61,458 nucleotides of DNA from Oceanospirillaceae bacterium (GTDB lineage: Bacteria; Pseudomonadota; Gammaproteobacteria; Pseudomonadales; Balneatricaceae): contig JABSRB010000034.1 of the NCBI GenBank assembly GCA_013215375.1, forward strand, positions 1 through 61,458, in the 5' to 3' direction. This document shows, piece after piece, positions 53,255-61,458 of this stretch (position 1 is the first letter of the stretch; each line of letters begins with the position of its first letter). The notes beneath the pieces were generated by a model. It ran no database searches. It worked only from the letters and a program-made list of their open reading frames with translations, and was not told the origin of the DNA. The position numbers and the translations under genes were made by a program.

Positions 53255-53504
53255 TACTGTCCGAGTTCTCCTGGTCTTTAGGTGAATAGTCTTTAGGTGA
53301 ATAGTGCTTAGGCGGATGTTTTATAGATGGATGAGAAGCAAGGCAGGCCTCGATAATAAGCGCGCGCGCGTCACCTTGTTGACTTAGCTGCTCAAGCAAC
53401 CAAGCAGGCAGGCGAATGGGCTGAGTTTTTACACCTGGCTTGCGGCCGCAACCGTTGCGCTTGCCGCCGTGATCACAGCAGCCATCATTAAACTTATCGG
53501 GCAT
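53247..53504 (-). CDS. Small Cys-rich protein with ribbon-helix-helix-like core
   Basis: 85 residues. N-terminal Cys/His/Gly cluster (DGCCDHGGKRNGCGRKPG) could bind metal. Residues 26-55 (TQPIRLPAWLLEQLSQQGDA, then RALIIEACL) have the strand-helix-helix pattern of ribbon-helix-helix DNA-binding proteins. The tail has a tandem HYSPKDYSPKD repeat. Overlaps the exporter gene by eight bases, so it belongs to that operon, perhaps as a metal- or redox-sensing regulator. Family assignment is tentative. Confidence 0.65.
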   Translation of the reverse strand: MPDKFNDGCCDHGGKRNGCGRKPGVKTQPIRLPAWLLEQLSQQGDARALIIEACLASHPSIKHPPKHYSPKDYSPKDQENSDSND

Positions 53505-54102
53505 TTTTATTCGCTTTGCAGGAGGAGGTAAGAAGGAAAGTTGATAAGTGTACGCTTATCAAGTGGTTTTGGCTAGCTGATATGCGTAACTTGTGTTTAG
53601 GGATGTGGCAAGGTGCTAGTAAGGTGAATGAGAGCCGTGAATCTGAGTCATTATAATTTAAAGATCTTTGGTGGCGTTTGTTTTTTAACCGTTATAAAGC
53701 TTTGCGCCCACCATGTACAAATCTAGGCTGGTTGTAATCTCTAAGTAACAATCAACACAGTGCCCGGCTGTAAAGTTTCATTATGTTGCGTGTTCAAGGG
53801 TTCTTTAACGTTTGAAATTTAGTCCAAAATTAAGGTGCTGTACTAAACATTTTAGCTATAATTATGGATAATTCTACAGTTATGTAATCGCAGCTCGATA
53901 GCCAATGAAGTTTTCTTTTGATGCTAAAACTGGTGCTTGCTATTCAATAGAATTAGAGAAGTCCTGAGTAAGGGGTAATCGTTATATAACAACCGGCTAA
54001 ATGTTTTTTGAATGTATAGTCAGCTGTTATAAAGGGGCTAATTGGCATGATTTATGATGTGACTACAGCTAAATATCATGATCTTATTTATGGAGAGCGC
54101 CG
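53505..54102. other. Intergenic region with a decayed toxin-antitoxin remnant
   Basis: Contains the remnant at 53735-53935 and otherwise AT-rich DNA. Promoter for the binding-protein gene at 54103 probably lies at 54020-54090, with RBS GGAGAG next to the ATG. Confidence 0.4.
53735..53935 (-). pseudogene. Strongly decayed third copy of higA
   Basis: Words from the other copies can be followed in order: AACAATCAACAC, TTCATTATGTTGCGTGTTC, TTTGAAATTTAGTCCAAAAT, GTACTAAACATTTTAGC. Identity is lower than for the 45.7 kb copy, and its opening (CAATCAACAC) is closer to that pseudogene than to the intact gene, suggesting it derives from the same duplicate lineage. Confidence 0.6.
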
Positions 54103-54858
54103 ATGAGAAAGCGAAATAAAAGGACAATAATACTGTTTTTTTGGGTAACGCTAGCTGCCTTATTCATGTGTACTAAAGTATTTGCAATTGATGTCACAAT
54201 CACAACTGTAGGTGTTAATCCCAGAGGGTTTGTGGATGAGCAGGGTGTGATTGTGGGAAGCTCGTATGAGATTGTAAATCGAATTGCTGAAGAAGCAGGA
54301 TTAACTTATAACAACAGTCTTGTACCTTTCCATAGGCTTGTTCGGACCCTTAAGTCGGGAAAAACGGACATCGCTTTATTGGTTCCAAATAAGAGAGTTA
54401 ACGAAATTTCTATCCCTCTGATTAGTGTCCAGAGTGTTAATTTTATTGTTATTGGAAGAAAAGGAACCCGCATTAAAAAATTGAATGAAATAGCAGGAAA
54501 AAGAGTGGGATACCTTCGCAAAACGGTAATAGTTTCGCAAATTATGGAAGGGCTAGATATACAAAAAAGCGAAGGGGGGCAGTATAGTAGTATGCTTAAA
54601 ATGTTGATTTTGGGCCGGATTGATTTCTTAATTGCCCCCAAGGCCAACATTTATTGGGCGTTAAAAGAGCTGAACTATCCCCCCGATGAACTGGGGGAGC
54701 CACTATTAGTTAAAAAGTTAGAAATCTATCTGGTTTATTCTAAAAAAACAGCAGATCAGAAAAAAATGACCACGTTGATAGCAGCCGTCAAGAAGCTTAA
54801 AAAAGAGAAGGTTATTCAAGCTATCATCAATAAATATGACTATTCGATAAAGAAATAA
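54103..54858 (+). CDS. Periplasmic solute-binding protein, family 3
   Basis: 251 residues with a signal peptide (FFWVTLAALFMCTKVFAID). The mature part has GSSYEIVNRIAEEAGL, ALLVPNKRVNE and GKRVGYLRKTVI, as in short amino-acid-type binding proteins. Stands alone, with no permease or receptor beside it. May serve sensing or be a stand-alone relic. Distinct in sequence from the one at 48256. Confidence 0.85.
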   Translation: MRKRNKRTIILFFWVTLAALFMCTKVFAIDVTITTVGVNPRGFVDEQGVIVGSSYEIVNRIAEEAGLTYNNSLVPFHRLVRTLKSGKTDIALLVPNKRVNEISIPLISVQSVNFIVIGRKGTRIKKLNEIAGKRVGYLRKTVIVSQIMEGLDIQKSEGGQYSSMLKMLILGRIDFLIAPKANIYWALKELNYPPDELGEPLLVKKLEIYLVYSKKTADQKKMTTLIAAVKKLKKEKVIQAIINKYDYSIKK

Positions 54859-55002
54859 ATGGATATTAAGGGGGGGCTTCTGGCATATTTTAATGCATCT
54901 CTCGCGGCCTCTAGGTAAAATTTATAACTGTTTGGGCTATCAGAGAAAGCTCAACCAACAAACTTCACTTGTAAAAAAATCTGTAACAACCGCTAGATAT
55001 AG

Positions 55003-55242
55003 TCATTGTGTGCCAGCCCAAATATAGGTCACATCAGCACACCATACTTGGTTTGGCGCAGTTACATCAAACTCTCTACTCAATAGACTAGGTGCAATTT
55101 TAGATTCATCTTCTGCTACCTTATATTCATGCTTATTGGGCTGTTTGCTTGGTAGATTAGCCTCTTTCATTAACCCAGCCGCTGTGTAGCGACCAACATT
55201 ATGCCTTGCTTTAGAGAGCTGCTCTGCGATGGTTCTAACAGC
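55003..55242 (-). pseudogene. IS3-family transposase (OrfB) fragment
   Basis: The minus strand reads AEQLSKARHNVGRYTAAGLM then EFDVTAPNQVWCADVTYIWA before a stop: the start of the DDE domain, with the first Asp in ADVTYI. Only about 80 codons remain, no ends or OrfA are seen, and it abuts the stop of the HupE-like gene. Element inactive. Confidence 0.85.
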
Positions 55243-56076
55243 TTAATGAAAATGCGCATCTCCATCATCATGTGTATGCCATGTACCATCTTTAATCTCA
55301 TACGCGGATATGTCCCTTTTCTTGGTCGTTTTTGTCTCAGTTGTTGCTGCTTGAACTTGATGTAGATGGTTGTGTTCGTGTTTATTAAAGGGAAAATCGT
55401 CAAGATAATGAGTGTGTTGGTAGCCGTGTAATTGCATTGAGAAAAATACCAAGCCAATGATGATTAAGCTAACATTTGCTAATTTACAGAATGTCACGTA
55501 CATATTGGTTTTTCGAATGGCTATTAACATGACAAACATTAGGCTCAAGGCTACTACTTGTCCAATTTCTACGCCTAGGTTAAAGCTGATTATTTTTAGT
55601 AAAAGTCCTTGTTCGTTTAAGGGGATTTGTTGTAATCGTGTCGATAGGCCAAAGCCGTGAATCAAACCAAATAAGAAAACCATCCAATTAATATTGGGCA
55701 CTTTAATATTAAAGTGTTTTTCAAAACCGTTTATATTTTCAAAACCTTTATAACAAACGGTTAACGCAATAACAGCGTCGATCAGATAATAATCAGCAGT
55801 AATTGACCATAGCGTTGCAAATATGAGCGATATAGAGTGACCAATGGTAAAGGCCGTAATTATTAGAAAAATGTCTTTAAATTTAGTGAGGAAAAAAATC
55901 ACGCCAAACAAAAATAATAAATGGTCATAACCTGTGAGCATATGACTAGCCCCCAGTTCGAAAAACTGCATATTACTGCCTTCGTTGACTAGATGTTTGT
56001 CGGCTTCAGACATACCATGTGCAAATGCATGGTTACTAAATGCTAAATATAAAATGATAGAAATAAGAAACTTCAT
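55243..56076 (-). CDS. HupE/UreJ-like membrane protein
   Basis: 277 residues; signal peptide with AFAHGMSEADKHL, then about six TM segments with ASHMLTGYDHLLFLFG and LFGLIHGFGLS, the HupE/UreJ_2 signature. His-rich C-terminus (HKHEHNH-type words and HTHDDGDAHFH). Such proteins are probable Ni/Co or other metal permeases. Here it follows a DUF4198 gene with a Fur-type box, so iron-linked control is likely. The end abuts an IS3 remnant but looks complete. Confidence 0.82.
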   Translation of the reverse strand: MKFLISIILYLAFSNHAFAHGMSEADKHLVNEGSNMQFFELGASHMLTGYDHLLFLFGVIFFLTKFKDIFLIITAFTIGHSISLIFATLWSITADYYLIDAVIALTVCYKGFENINGFEKHFNIKVPNINWMVFLFGLIHGFGLSTRLQQIPLNEQGLLLKIISFNLGVEIGQVVALSLMFVMLIAIRKTNMYVTFCKLANVSLIIIGLVFFSMQLHGYQHTHYLDDFPFNKHEHNHLHQVQAATTETKTTKKRDISAYEIKDGTWHTHDDGDAHFH

Positions 56077-56373
56077 AAATCCCTCATGAAAGAAATTAAC
56101 AATAATTATTTTGGCGATATTAAGGAGTCTTACATAAGTTGTGTTGATAGATCGGTAGGGGGTCTAAAACTTCGATCAAGAAAAACTCTCAATAAAATTG
56201 CATTCGCTATGCTTGATAGTGGCAAAGCAAAAGGCAATGTTTGCTGAGAGCTGATCGCATCAGCGCTATAATGACAGCTGCTAGTGTTCTTTTGAGAAAA
56301 GCTGACAGCTGTAAATATCTACAAACAGATGAGTGATAAATATAAGCTCTCTATTCACCATTCATTGAAAGGG
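56077..56373. other. Gap between the DUF4198 and HupE-like genes
   Basis: About 300 bases without a gene. Contains a TGACAGCTG palindromic word repeated at 56272 and 56303 (ATGACAGCTGCTAG and GCTGACAGCTGTAAA). No clear terminator, so read-through to the HupE-like gene is possible. Confidence 0.35.
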
Positions 56374-57096
56374 CTAGTGTTCTTTTGCGGCAGATTTAAA
56401 AGATACTGTTGAATAATATCCAAACTTGTCTTTTGTTGGATCATCTTTAAGCTCTAAACTATACTTAGCTGCTATGACATTAAGACCGTTATTTCTAACG
56501 GTAATGGTTACTTTACCCTCAGAATCCGTAGTGTAAGTATTTATATGATCTGTAACGTAGTCCCCATAAACCTTAACTCCAGCTAATGGCTGCCCATCAA
56601 ATAATACTTGGATAGGTAATTCAGAACCTGGCAGCAGTTTTGTGGGATTTTCAAGTGGTAAAATCTCAAGCTTAATGCCTTGCTGTTTTGGCTTTCCGGT
56701 TAGCGTCGCAGCGATATGACTCGCGTATTTAACATAATAACCAGAGCTAACTGCATTTTCGACTTCATTTTTAGGCAGGCTAAAACGCTTGCCTTCTTTA
56801 TCTTTGGTAGAATAGCCGCGAACGTACTCTGCACTAGCATAAGTTACATCTTCACCAACAGTAAATAATATGTGATCTTCCTGTATATTGATGTTGATCT
56901 CTCCACTAGAGAGATTGGATTTTTTGGCAACTAAATTTTCTACATATTTAGTCTCATAGCCTTGGTCAGATAAATCACCATAGATGATGGCTAAATTATC
57001 GTGACGTTCTGCAATCCAGATAGCATGCGCTTGTACTTGAGTAACAATTGATGAAGCCATCAGTGCTGAGAGTGCTACTAATTTCAAATTTTTCAT
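56374..57096 (-). CDS. DUF4198 family periplasmic protein
   Basis: 240 residues with a signal peptide ending at VQAHAIWIAE; the mature protein begins with His, typical of this metal-related family. The second half is an Ig/CNA-like beta fold (ELPIQVLFDGQPLAGVKVYG, TDSEGKVTITVRNNG). Family members accompany nickel, cobalt or iron uptake systems. Paired with the HupE-like gene on the same strand and preceded by a Fur-type box. Confidence 0.85.
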   Translation of the reverse strand: MKNLKLVALSALMASSIVTQVQAHAIWIAERHDNLAIIYGDLSDQGYETKYVENLVAKKSNLSSGEININIQEDHILFTVGEDVTYASAEYVRGYSTKDKEGKRFSLPKNEVENAVSSGYYVKYASHIAATLTGKPKQQGIKLEILPLENPTKLLPGSELPIQVLFDGQPLAGVKVYGDYVTDHINTYTTDSEGKVTITVRNNGLNVIAAKYSLELKDDPTKDKFGYYSTVSFKSAAKEH

Positions 57097-57136
57097 ATAA
57101 TTCCCTATTAGATCCTTTAATGAGAACGCTGGTGTT

Positions 57137-57155
57137 AATGATAATCAATATCATT
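57137..57155 (-). promoter_or_regulatory. Fur-type box upstream of the DUF4198/HupE genes
   Basis: AATGATAATCAATATCATT is a 9-1-9 inverted repeat (8 of 9 positions), close to the Fur consensus GATAATGATAATCATTATC, 41 bases before the ATG at 57096. Suggests iron-repressed expression. Confidence 0.75.
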
Positions 57156-57889
57156 TCAGGCGGTAGGTTATCATTACTTTTTTGGAAGTACAAGTGTAAA
57201 GATTCTGGCTTAAGTACTTATTAGCTTTAGATCTTTGGTCCTTTTTTATGGCCTTCCAGCGAATGCTAGTTAGGGCACGGGACAGGTTATTCAATTGTCT
57301 GGGATCAATGCAGCAAAAATCTTTCAGGCTACTACTACCCCCAACACCTAACTACATACTTTCAGCCTAAGCTTAACTTTGTTAAGTAAGAAGATGGCTT
57401 AGAAGGGGTTGTGGGGTATCCAGTAGATATTTCCGGTTCAAAAATTAAGTGTCGTTCTCTTTAATTAATCTCGTTAGCCTGAGTAATTATCCAGTGCCAA
57501 GCACTAATATAGGACCGGATCTTTTTGTCACTGAAACATCGGAATAATGTAGCTAAAAGCATTATCGTGCACGGCTTAACGACTAAGTCACTAGTCCTTT
57601 GATTGCAGCCTTAGATATCTATTTAATCGGTGTAGCGTATCGGCAGGAGGTTTAAGAGCCCTTTGTAAGAGGATAGCTGATCCTGTATTAGCAGTGCGTA
57701 GTTGTGATCAGGGTATGTACCTTGTAAGAGCTCGCGTACTTATGGCTATATTCAGTGCAGCGTATGTACTGCTTTACCGAGCTACAGAGTAGGGCAAGTA
57801 TGATATAGGTAAGGCGTGAGATCAGGACGCCGTAGCTTTTCGTAAAAATGAATACTGTGATATCCAGATTACCGCAAAACACTGTGCAT
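57156..57889. other. Long intergenic region without recognised genes
   Basis: Over 700 bases. Short frames only. Near 57785-57845 there is text (AGGTAAGGCGTGAG...CAGGACGC and GCTTTTCGTAAAAATGAA) related to the repeats at 43.6 and 45.56 kb, so it appears to be a decayed repeat copy. The rest shows nothing I can name. Confidence 0.4.
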
Positions 57890-57920
57890 AAAAAAGGCCG
57901 ATAAAATTATTTTACCGGCC
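57890..57920 (-). terminator. Rho-independent terminator of hflX
   Basis: On the minus strand GGCCGGTAAAAT pairs with ATTTTATCGGCC (one G-T wobble), followed by TTTTTT. It lies about 42 bases beyond the hflX stop. Confidence 0.88.
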
Positions 57921-57961
57921 GTTATCTGCTTACTACAGCGAAATTTCCTAAAAAATGACAG

Positions 57962-59362
57962 TTAGCTTCTAAGTTGCCACTTATCTCTCGCCTTTGAGTC
58001 TTTCTTCCCCGCTAGGGCATCCATGCGCTTTTTCAATTTCGCTAAATTAATCGCGCTAGATCGCACTGTAAGTTTAATGTGTTCGTATTCATATTCTTCT
58101 TTAGTCACGCTCATCACTGATCGAATTTCACCGATGATACCTTTGGCGGTATAGGGAACAATGATCTCTTCTTCAATCATTCCATCCAGAGAAGTGCTCT
58201 TGATGTATTTGTGCAATTTACTGATATCATCAGCATCGCGCGCGGAGGTCATCATCGCATCCGGAAACTCTTCCAGCAATGCTTGTTGCTGCTCAGTACT
58301 GAGTAGATCTGACTTATTCAATACCAGTAATTTTTCGCTGTCCTCTACACCTACCTCTTCCAGTACTTGGTGCACTACATCTAATTGCGCACGAAACGAA
58401 GGATCAGAGGCATCAACCACATATAACAACAGTGATGCATCTTGTGCTTCAGCTAAGGTTGAGTGGAATGAGGCGACTAGGTCATGGGGTAGTTTTTTAA
58501 TAAAACCGACCGTGTCAGAGACTAAAATCCGCGGTTGAGTCTCAGGGTACAAAGCGCGAACGGTGGTATCCAGCGTGGCAAAAAGTTTGTTTTCGCCCTC
58601 GACAACGCTACCGGTAATCGCGCGCATCAACGAAGACTTGCCCGCATTGGTATAACCCACTAAAGCGACACAAAATTTATCAGAACGCAGTGTGCGTCGA
58701 CCTTTCATCTCATCTTGCAGGCTAGCCAGCTCGTGCTTGAGTGCGGCTAGTTGGTCGCGTACTTTACGACGGTTTAGCTCAAGTGCGGTCTCACCTGCGC
58801 CTTTACCCATTTCACGTTCTTTATCGCCTGTAGATGCCTCACGCAGTCGCGGAGCGACATAGTTAAGGCGCGCTATTTCAACTTGTACTTTGGCTGTTTT
58901 AGTACGGGCATGACGGCTAAATATTTCAATAATAATGCCGGTGCGGTCAAACACTTCTACGCCTAGTTGGTTCTCGACATTACGTAGCTGAGAGGGGGTT
59001 AAATCGCAATCAAATACCACTACATCTGCACAGCCATAGGGCAGGTTTTCTGAGGAGATGTTTTCAGGTAACGATGCTATATCTATTTCATCAGCAGTCA
59101 GTTCGTTTTCTTGGCTACCTTGAACTTCGCCCTGGTTGCCCGTCAACTGCGCTATATCAGCCAGCTTTCCAGAGCCTAGTACATTGACTCTGTTAGTCGA
59201 GCTCAATTTTTGCATTTGACTGCCAACCACTTTAAAGCCAAGTGTGGTCACCAAACGCGCAAGTTCTGCGAGAGATTCGACAGCCTCGTCACCGTTAAGC
59301 TCAGGCGTACAAATAGAAATAAGTAAAGCGTTAGTCCGTGAGGCTCTTTCTGTTAGTTTCAT
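57962..59362 (-). CDS. hflX: HflX-type ribosome-associated GTPase
   Basis: 466 residues from the ATG at 59362 (the frame runs on to 59482 but that part lacks HflX features). N-terminal nucleotide-binding-like domain (LVTTLGFKVVGSQMQK), GVEVFDRTGIIIEIFSRHA-type linker, coiled coil, then G1 GYTNAGKSS, G3 DTVGFIKKLP, G4 NKSD. It rescues or splits stalled ribosomes in relatives. Not next to hfq, unlike the E. coli gene, and diverges at the N-terminus (extra acidic loop near residues 90-105), so it may be a second HflX in this genome. Confidence 0.88.
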   Translation of the reverse strand: MKLTERASRTNALLISICTPELNGDEAVESLAELARLVTTLGFKVVGSQMQKLSSTNRVNVLGSGKLADIAQLTGNQGEVQGSQENELTADEIDIASLPENISSENLPYGCADVVVFDCDLTPSQLRNVENQLGVEVFDRTGIIIEIFSRHARTKTAKVQVEIARLNYVAPRLREASTGDKEREMGKGAGETALELNRRKVRDQLAALKHELASLQDEMKGRRTLRSDKFCVALVGYTNAGKSSLMRAITGSVVEGENKLFATLDTTVRALYPETQPRILVSDTVGFIKKLPHDLVASFHSTLAEAQDASLLLYVVDASDPSFRAQLDVVHQVLEEVGVEDSEKLLVLNKSDLLSTEQQQALLEEFPDAMMTSARDADDISKLHKYIKSTSLDGMIEEEIIVPYTAKGIIGEIRSVMSVTKEEYEYEHIKLTVRSSAINLAKLKKRMDALAGKKDSKARDKWQLRS

Positions 59363-59664
59363 AATTTTTTCTGTTAGTGCACCGCAGTGCAGACCTTGTT
59401 TTGCGAAGGGCGCTAATTCTACGCTGTTATAGAGCAATAGAGAATTAAATATAGTGTTTATCTTTGTAAGGAGCTTGACCAAGAACAGACTGATTTACTG
59501 CGACCAAGCCTATATGGTTAAAAGTAACGCTAAATTTCGTTAAATAGCACGCTATTCGCCTCAAATTACCGTTAATTTTTCCTCAAATAATCTTGCTCTC
59601 GCTACGATCGCTATTCCCGGTCAAGCTCCTAGCTAAAAATAGTGCGCCAAAATGTTGTACTACC

Positions 59665-59703
59665 GACTAATGACTAATGACTAATGACTAATGACTAATG
59701 ACT
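59665..59703. repeat. Heptanucleotide array, unit GACTAAT, 5.5 copies
   Basis: Perfect 7-base repeats following CTACC, just before the AbiEii stop. Unit is the complement of ATTAGTC, related to the TTAGTCG/TTAGTCA words in the hairpin loops at 22-28 kb. Confidence 0.95.
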
Positions 59704-59710
59704 TCAAATT

Positions 59711-60601
59711 TCAAATCCCCATATCAAACCGGCTCCTAGGTTTATCTCCTTCAATAATTAAATCTGACATGCCCTTTATTTCTGATTGCACGTAAGCCCA
59801 ATAATCAGGGTTATCCAGTGTTCTGGTTTTAATCTGGCTTGGGATGAAACGACTCATCTCCATATTAAAGTCTTTGCGGACTATTTCTTCATGCAATAAC
59901 TTGTCAACTTGGGTGCCAAGCGCTTGGCTAAAGTTTACTTTGGTTTTCTTGCGCGCTTCTAACTTTTGCACGATTAGTGTTGTTGAAACATCAATACCTC
60001 GTTGTCTGATCCAGACGATATCCCAGAGATCACGCGGTTTAATTCGCCTTGCACGGTAGGCTAAGGCAATAAATTTATCGGCAAGGGTTTCCTCTAGGGA
60101 TTGTACTGGGACTATTAAACCTTCTGTTGGTACCACTACGTTATAGTGATTTATCAATGGTCTCTTTTGGGTATCAAATGAGGGGATGGCGCAAACGTCT
60201 ATATGCATTTTCTGGCGCGGTAGGTCGGGTCTATTAGCTTCTTTTTCTATGCTTATATTCCATGAGGATGTATTTCCCTGTTTATCGGCGCTCGGCTTGT
60301 GCACCCACACTTGTGTTTCATACTTGTTTTGTAAGTACTCTTGGATATCAATTTCTAAACCATTAAAGTCCGAGGGCTTAAAGTTATACCCACCATTAAA
60401 GTCTAGATCCTCAGAGAGTCTAGCGCTGTTGAAGCACATCCGCAGTGATGTGCCGCCGATGAATGCCAGAGAGTGCAAGGCGCCTTGTTTTACCATGACA
60501 TCCATTATGTCGTGATGAAGAATCTCTTTTTCAATAACGGGTGTGAGGGCAGCATATTCAGGATTAGCTGCAAGGATATGTCGTATGTATTCATTTAACA
60601 T
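59711..60601 (-). CDS. AbiEii-type nucleotidyltransferase toxin
   Basis: 296 residues from ATG 60601, one base after the antitoxin stop. Nucleotidyltransferase motifs FIGGTSLRMCF and RLSEDLDF are present, then DVCAIPSF and a C-terminal helical part. Family enzymes modify tRNA 3' ends and cause abortive infection. Forms a type IV-like AbiE pair with the gene upstream. Confidence 0.9.
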   Translation of the reverse strand: MLNEYIRHILAANPEYAALTPVIEKEILHHDIMDVMVKQGALHSLAFIGGTSLRMCFNSARLSEDLDFNGGYNFKPSDFNGLEIDIQEYLQNKYETQVWVHKPSADKQGNTSSWNISIEKEANRPDLPRQKMHIDVCAIPSFDTQKRPLINHYNVVVPTEGLIVPVQSLEETLADKFIALAYRARRIKPRDLWDIVWIRQRGIDVSTTLIVQKLEARKKTKVNFSQALGTQVDKLLHEEIVRKDFNMEMSRFIPSQIKTRTLDNPDYWAYVQSEIKGMSDLIIEGDKPRSRFDMGI

Positions 60602-60602
60602 C

Positions 60603-61127
60603 TTAGTTCTCAAGCATTTGTGTGTTTCTATTGCAGTTTTTTAGGTCGGTAATTGCCTGCTCTTTTTTTGCGCGATACATGTTTATTTCTTCATCGAAAT
60701 AGAGGTTGGGGGCAATTTTTCGTAGTGGCTTTTTGGTATGTGTAAATTCAATAACACCGTAGGGCGTTGTAAACGTGCCGTTTCGGCCTTTCGTTATAAT
60801 TGTAAGTCTATCTATGAGTATTTGAGAAATATCGCCTGTGTGGCTTAGTTGGCTCTCTAAGCTTATGTAGCTAAGTACTCCAGAGCGGATTTTTTTAGCT
60901 ACTTTATAAATGGCAGTGGAGCGGGAGGGGGGAGTAAGTGTACTTTCGAAAATCCCTGATGCGACTCTGCGAATGACTCCAGATTTTACACAGTTAGAGA
61001 GAAAGTTTGTAAATGTCGCAGTGTTTTTCTCATTGAGCATATAAGCTAATTCAGCAGCAGTGTGGATGCCACCACCAGCTTTAGAGGCACTTGAAAATAC
61101 GGATAACAATTTCTCTTTTTTAGTCAT
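60603..61127 (-). CDS. AbiEi-type antitoxin
   Basis: 174 residues. N-terminal winged helix (GIHTAAELAYMLNEKNTATF), VRRVASGIFES-like text (VIRRVASGIFE) and YISLESQLSHTGDISQILID, the AbiEi_4-like pattern. Toxin gene follows with a one-base gap. Acts as repressor and antitoxin. Confidence 0.87.
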   Translation of the reverse strand: MTKKEKLLSVFSSASKAGGGIHTAAELAYMLNEKNTATFTNFLSNCVKSGVIRRVASGIFESTLTPPSRSTAIYKVAKKIRSGVLSYISLESQLSHTGDISQILIDRLTIITKGRNGTFTTPYGVIEFTHTKKPLRKIAPNLYFDEEINMYRAKKEQAITDLKNCNRNTQMLEN

Positions 61128-61342
61128 TTGGTCTACACAATATTGCTTATTATGAGAGGTATTGTATACCTTGGACAGGTTACGTGCAATTCAACAGGTC
61201 TACACTTTATCTGTGTTTATCATGATAAATTGTAGACTCTTTAGTTGTTCAGCAGGTAATTAAGTGGTGCTAGAACTGAGGCGTTATAATTCTAGAATAA
61301 GTGCCATATGTATGTGCAATGATTTTCTTGTAGAATCTCATG

Positions 61343-61380
61343 CTACCGCCTACCGACTACCGACTACCGACTACCGACTA
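61343..61380. repeat. Heptanucleotide array, unit CTACCGA, about 5 copies
   Basis: CTACCGC followed by four CTACCGA units and CTA. Intergenic, near the right edge; rest of the window (61381-61458) has no supported feature. Confidence 0.92.
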
Positions 61381-61458
61381 TATCCTTCTCCAATAACGAG
61401 ATAAAAAAGCTCATCTCTAAAGCTTTTTCTTTTAAACTTTTAAAGCGTCCAGATGCAC

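Noticed and set aside
55003-55242. Active IS3 element
   Set aside because: Only about 80 codons of OrfB remain, with no OrfA, no end repeats and no catalytic triad.
59363-59482. Longer N-terminus for HflX
   Set aside because: The extra 40 codons have no HflX-like text; the ATG at 59362 matches where family similarity begins.
59665-61380. Heptamer arrays as CRISPR or attachment sites
   Set aside because: Simple tandem repeats with no spacer structure, and no integrase nearby.

Overview
The window reads as a chromosomal segment of a gram-negative gammaproteobacterium, probably marine. The reasons are periplasmic binding proteins with ordinary signal peptides, glycine-betaine catabolism genes, GGDEF/EAL proteins, a Fur-type box, an mdlAB-like ABC exporter, and intergenic repeat families of a kind seen in Alteromonadales/Cellvibrionales-type genomes (the taxonomic guess is from gene style, not a search). 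No rRNA, tRNA, CRISPR or complete insertion sequence was found.

Layout. (1) 1-7 kb: a family-1 (sugar or polyol-phosphate type) ABC importer (binding protein plus two permeases, ATPase off the left edge), a divergent ROK regulator, and an alkaline-phosphatase-superfamily hydrolase that resembles phosphonate monoester hydrolases more than ordinary sulfatases. (2) 7.8-16.5 kb: a DeoR-type regulator and a five-gene run for glycine betaine uptake (binding protein, ATPase, an unusual permease with two membrane domains fused head to tail), a choline-kinase-like protein and a dimethylglycine/sarcosine dehydrogenase. (3) 16.6-21.9 kb: a compact minus-strand operon of a coiled-coil protein, a one-TM OmpA-domain protein with an internal duplication, a Ras/Rab-like small GTPase and a GGDEF-EAL protein. 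(4) 22-32 kb: ordinary genes (SEC-C protein, MBL hydrolase with LysR, AraC with SDR) mixed with three toxin-antitoxin loci and many copies of a hairpin repeat whose loops carry heptanucleotide tandem arrays. (5) 32.5-39.9 kb: an AT-rich, plus-strand defence locus: an Mrr-type restriction endonuclease, a C5-cytosine methyltransferase, a 992-residue protein with two different GHKL ATPase modules (Hsp90/MORC-like at the N-terminus, histidine-kinase-like at the C-terminus), and a 573-residue protein with an atypical response-receiver domain. (6) 39.9-46 kb: a toxin-antitoxin island (HigBA, RelE/NadS, an orphan NadS, HipBA, decayed higA copies) laced with a second repeat family. (7) 46-61 kb: a binding protein with a GGDEF/EAL receptor, a heterodimeric ABC exporter with a small regulator-like gene, a HupE/UreJ plus DUF4198 pair behind a Fur-type box, an HflX GTPase with a clear terminator, and an AbiE toxin-antitoxin pair.

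The strongest candidate for an undescribed system is region 5: a restriction-modification pair joined to what looks like its own phosphorelay (dual-GHKL kinase plus receiver protein), with the last two genes overlapping. Links between MORC/MutL-type GHKL ATPases and restriction-modification genes are known; the addition of a histidine-kinase module with an H-box and a dedicated receiver protein suggests a signalling step that gates restriction. The GTPase/OmpA/coiled-coil/c-di-GMP operon (region 3) and the hairpin-plus-heptamer repeat family are the next most interesting signals.
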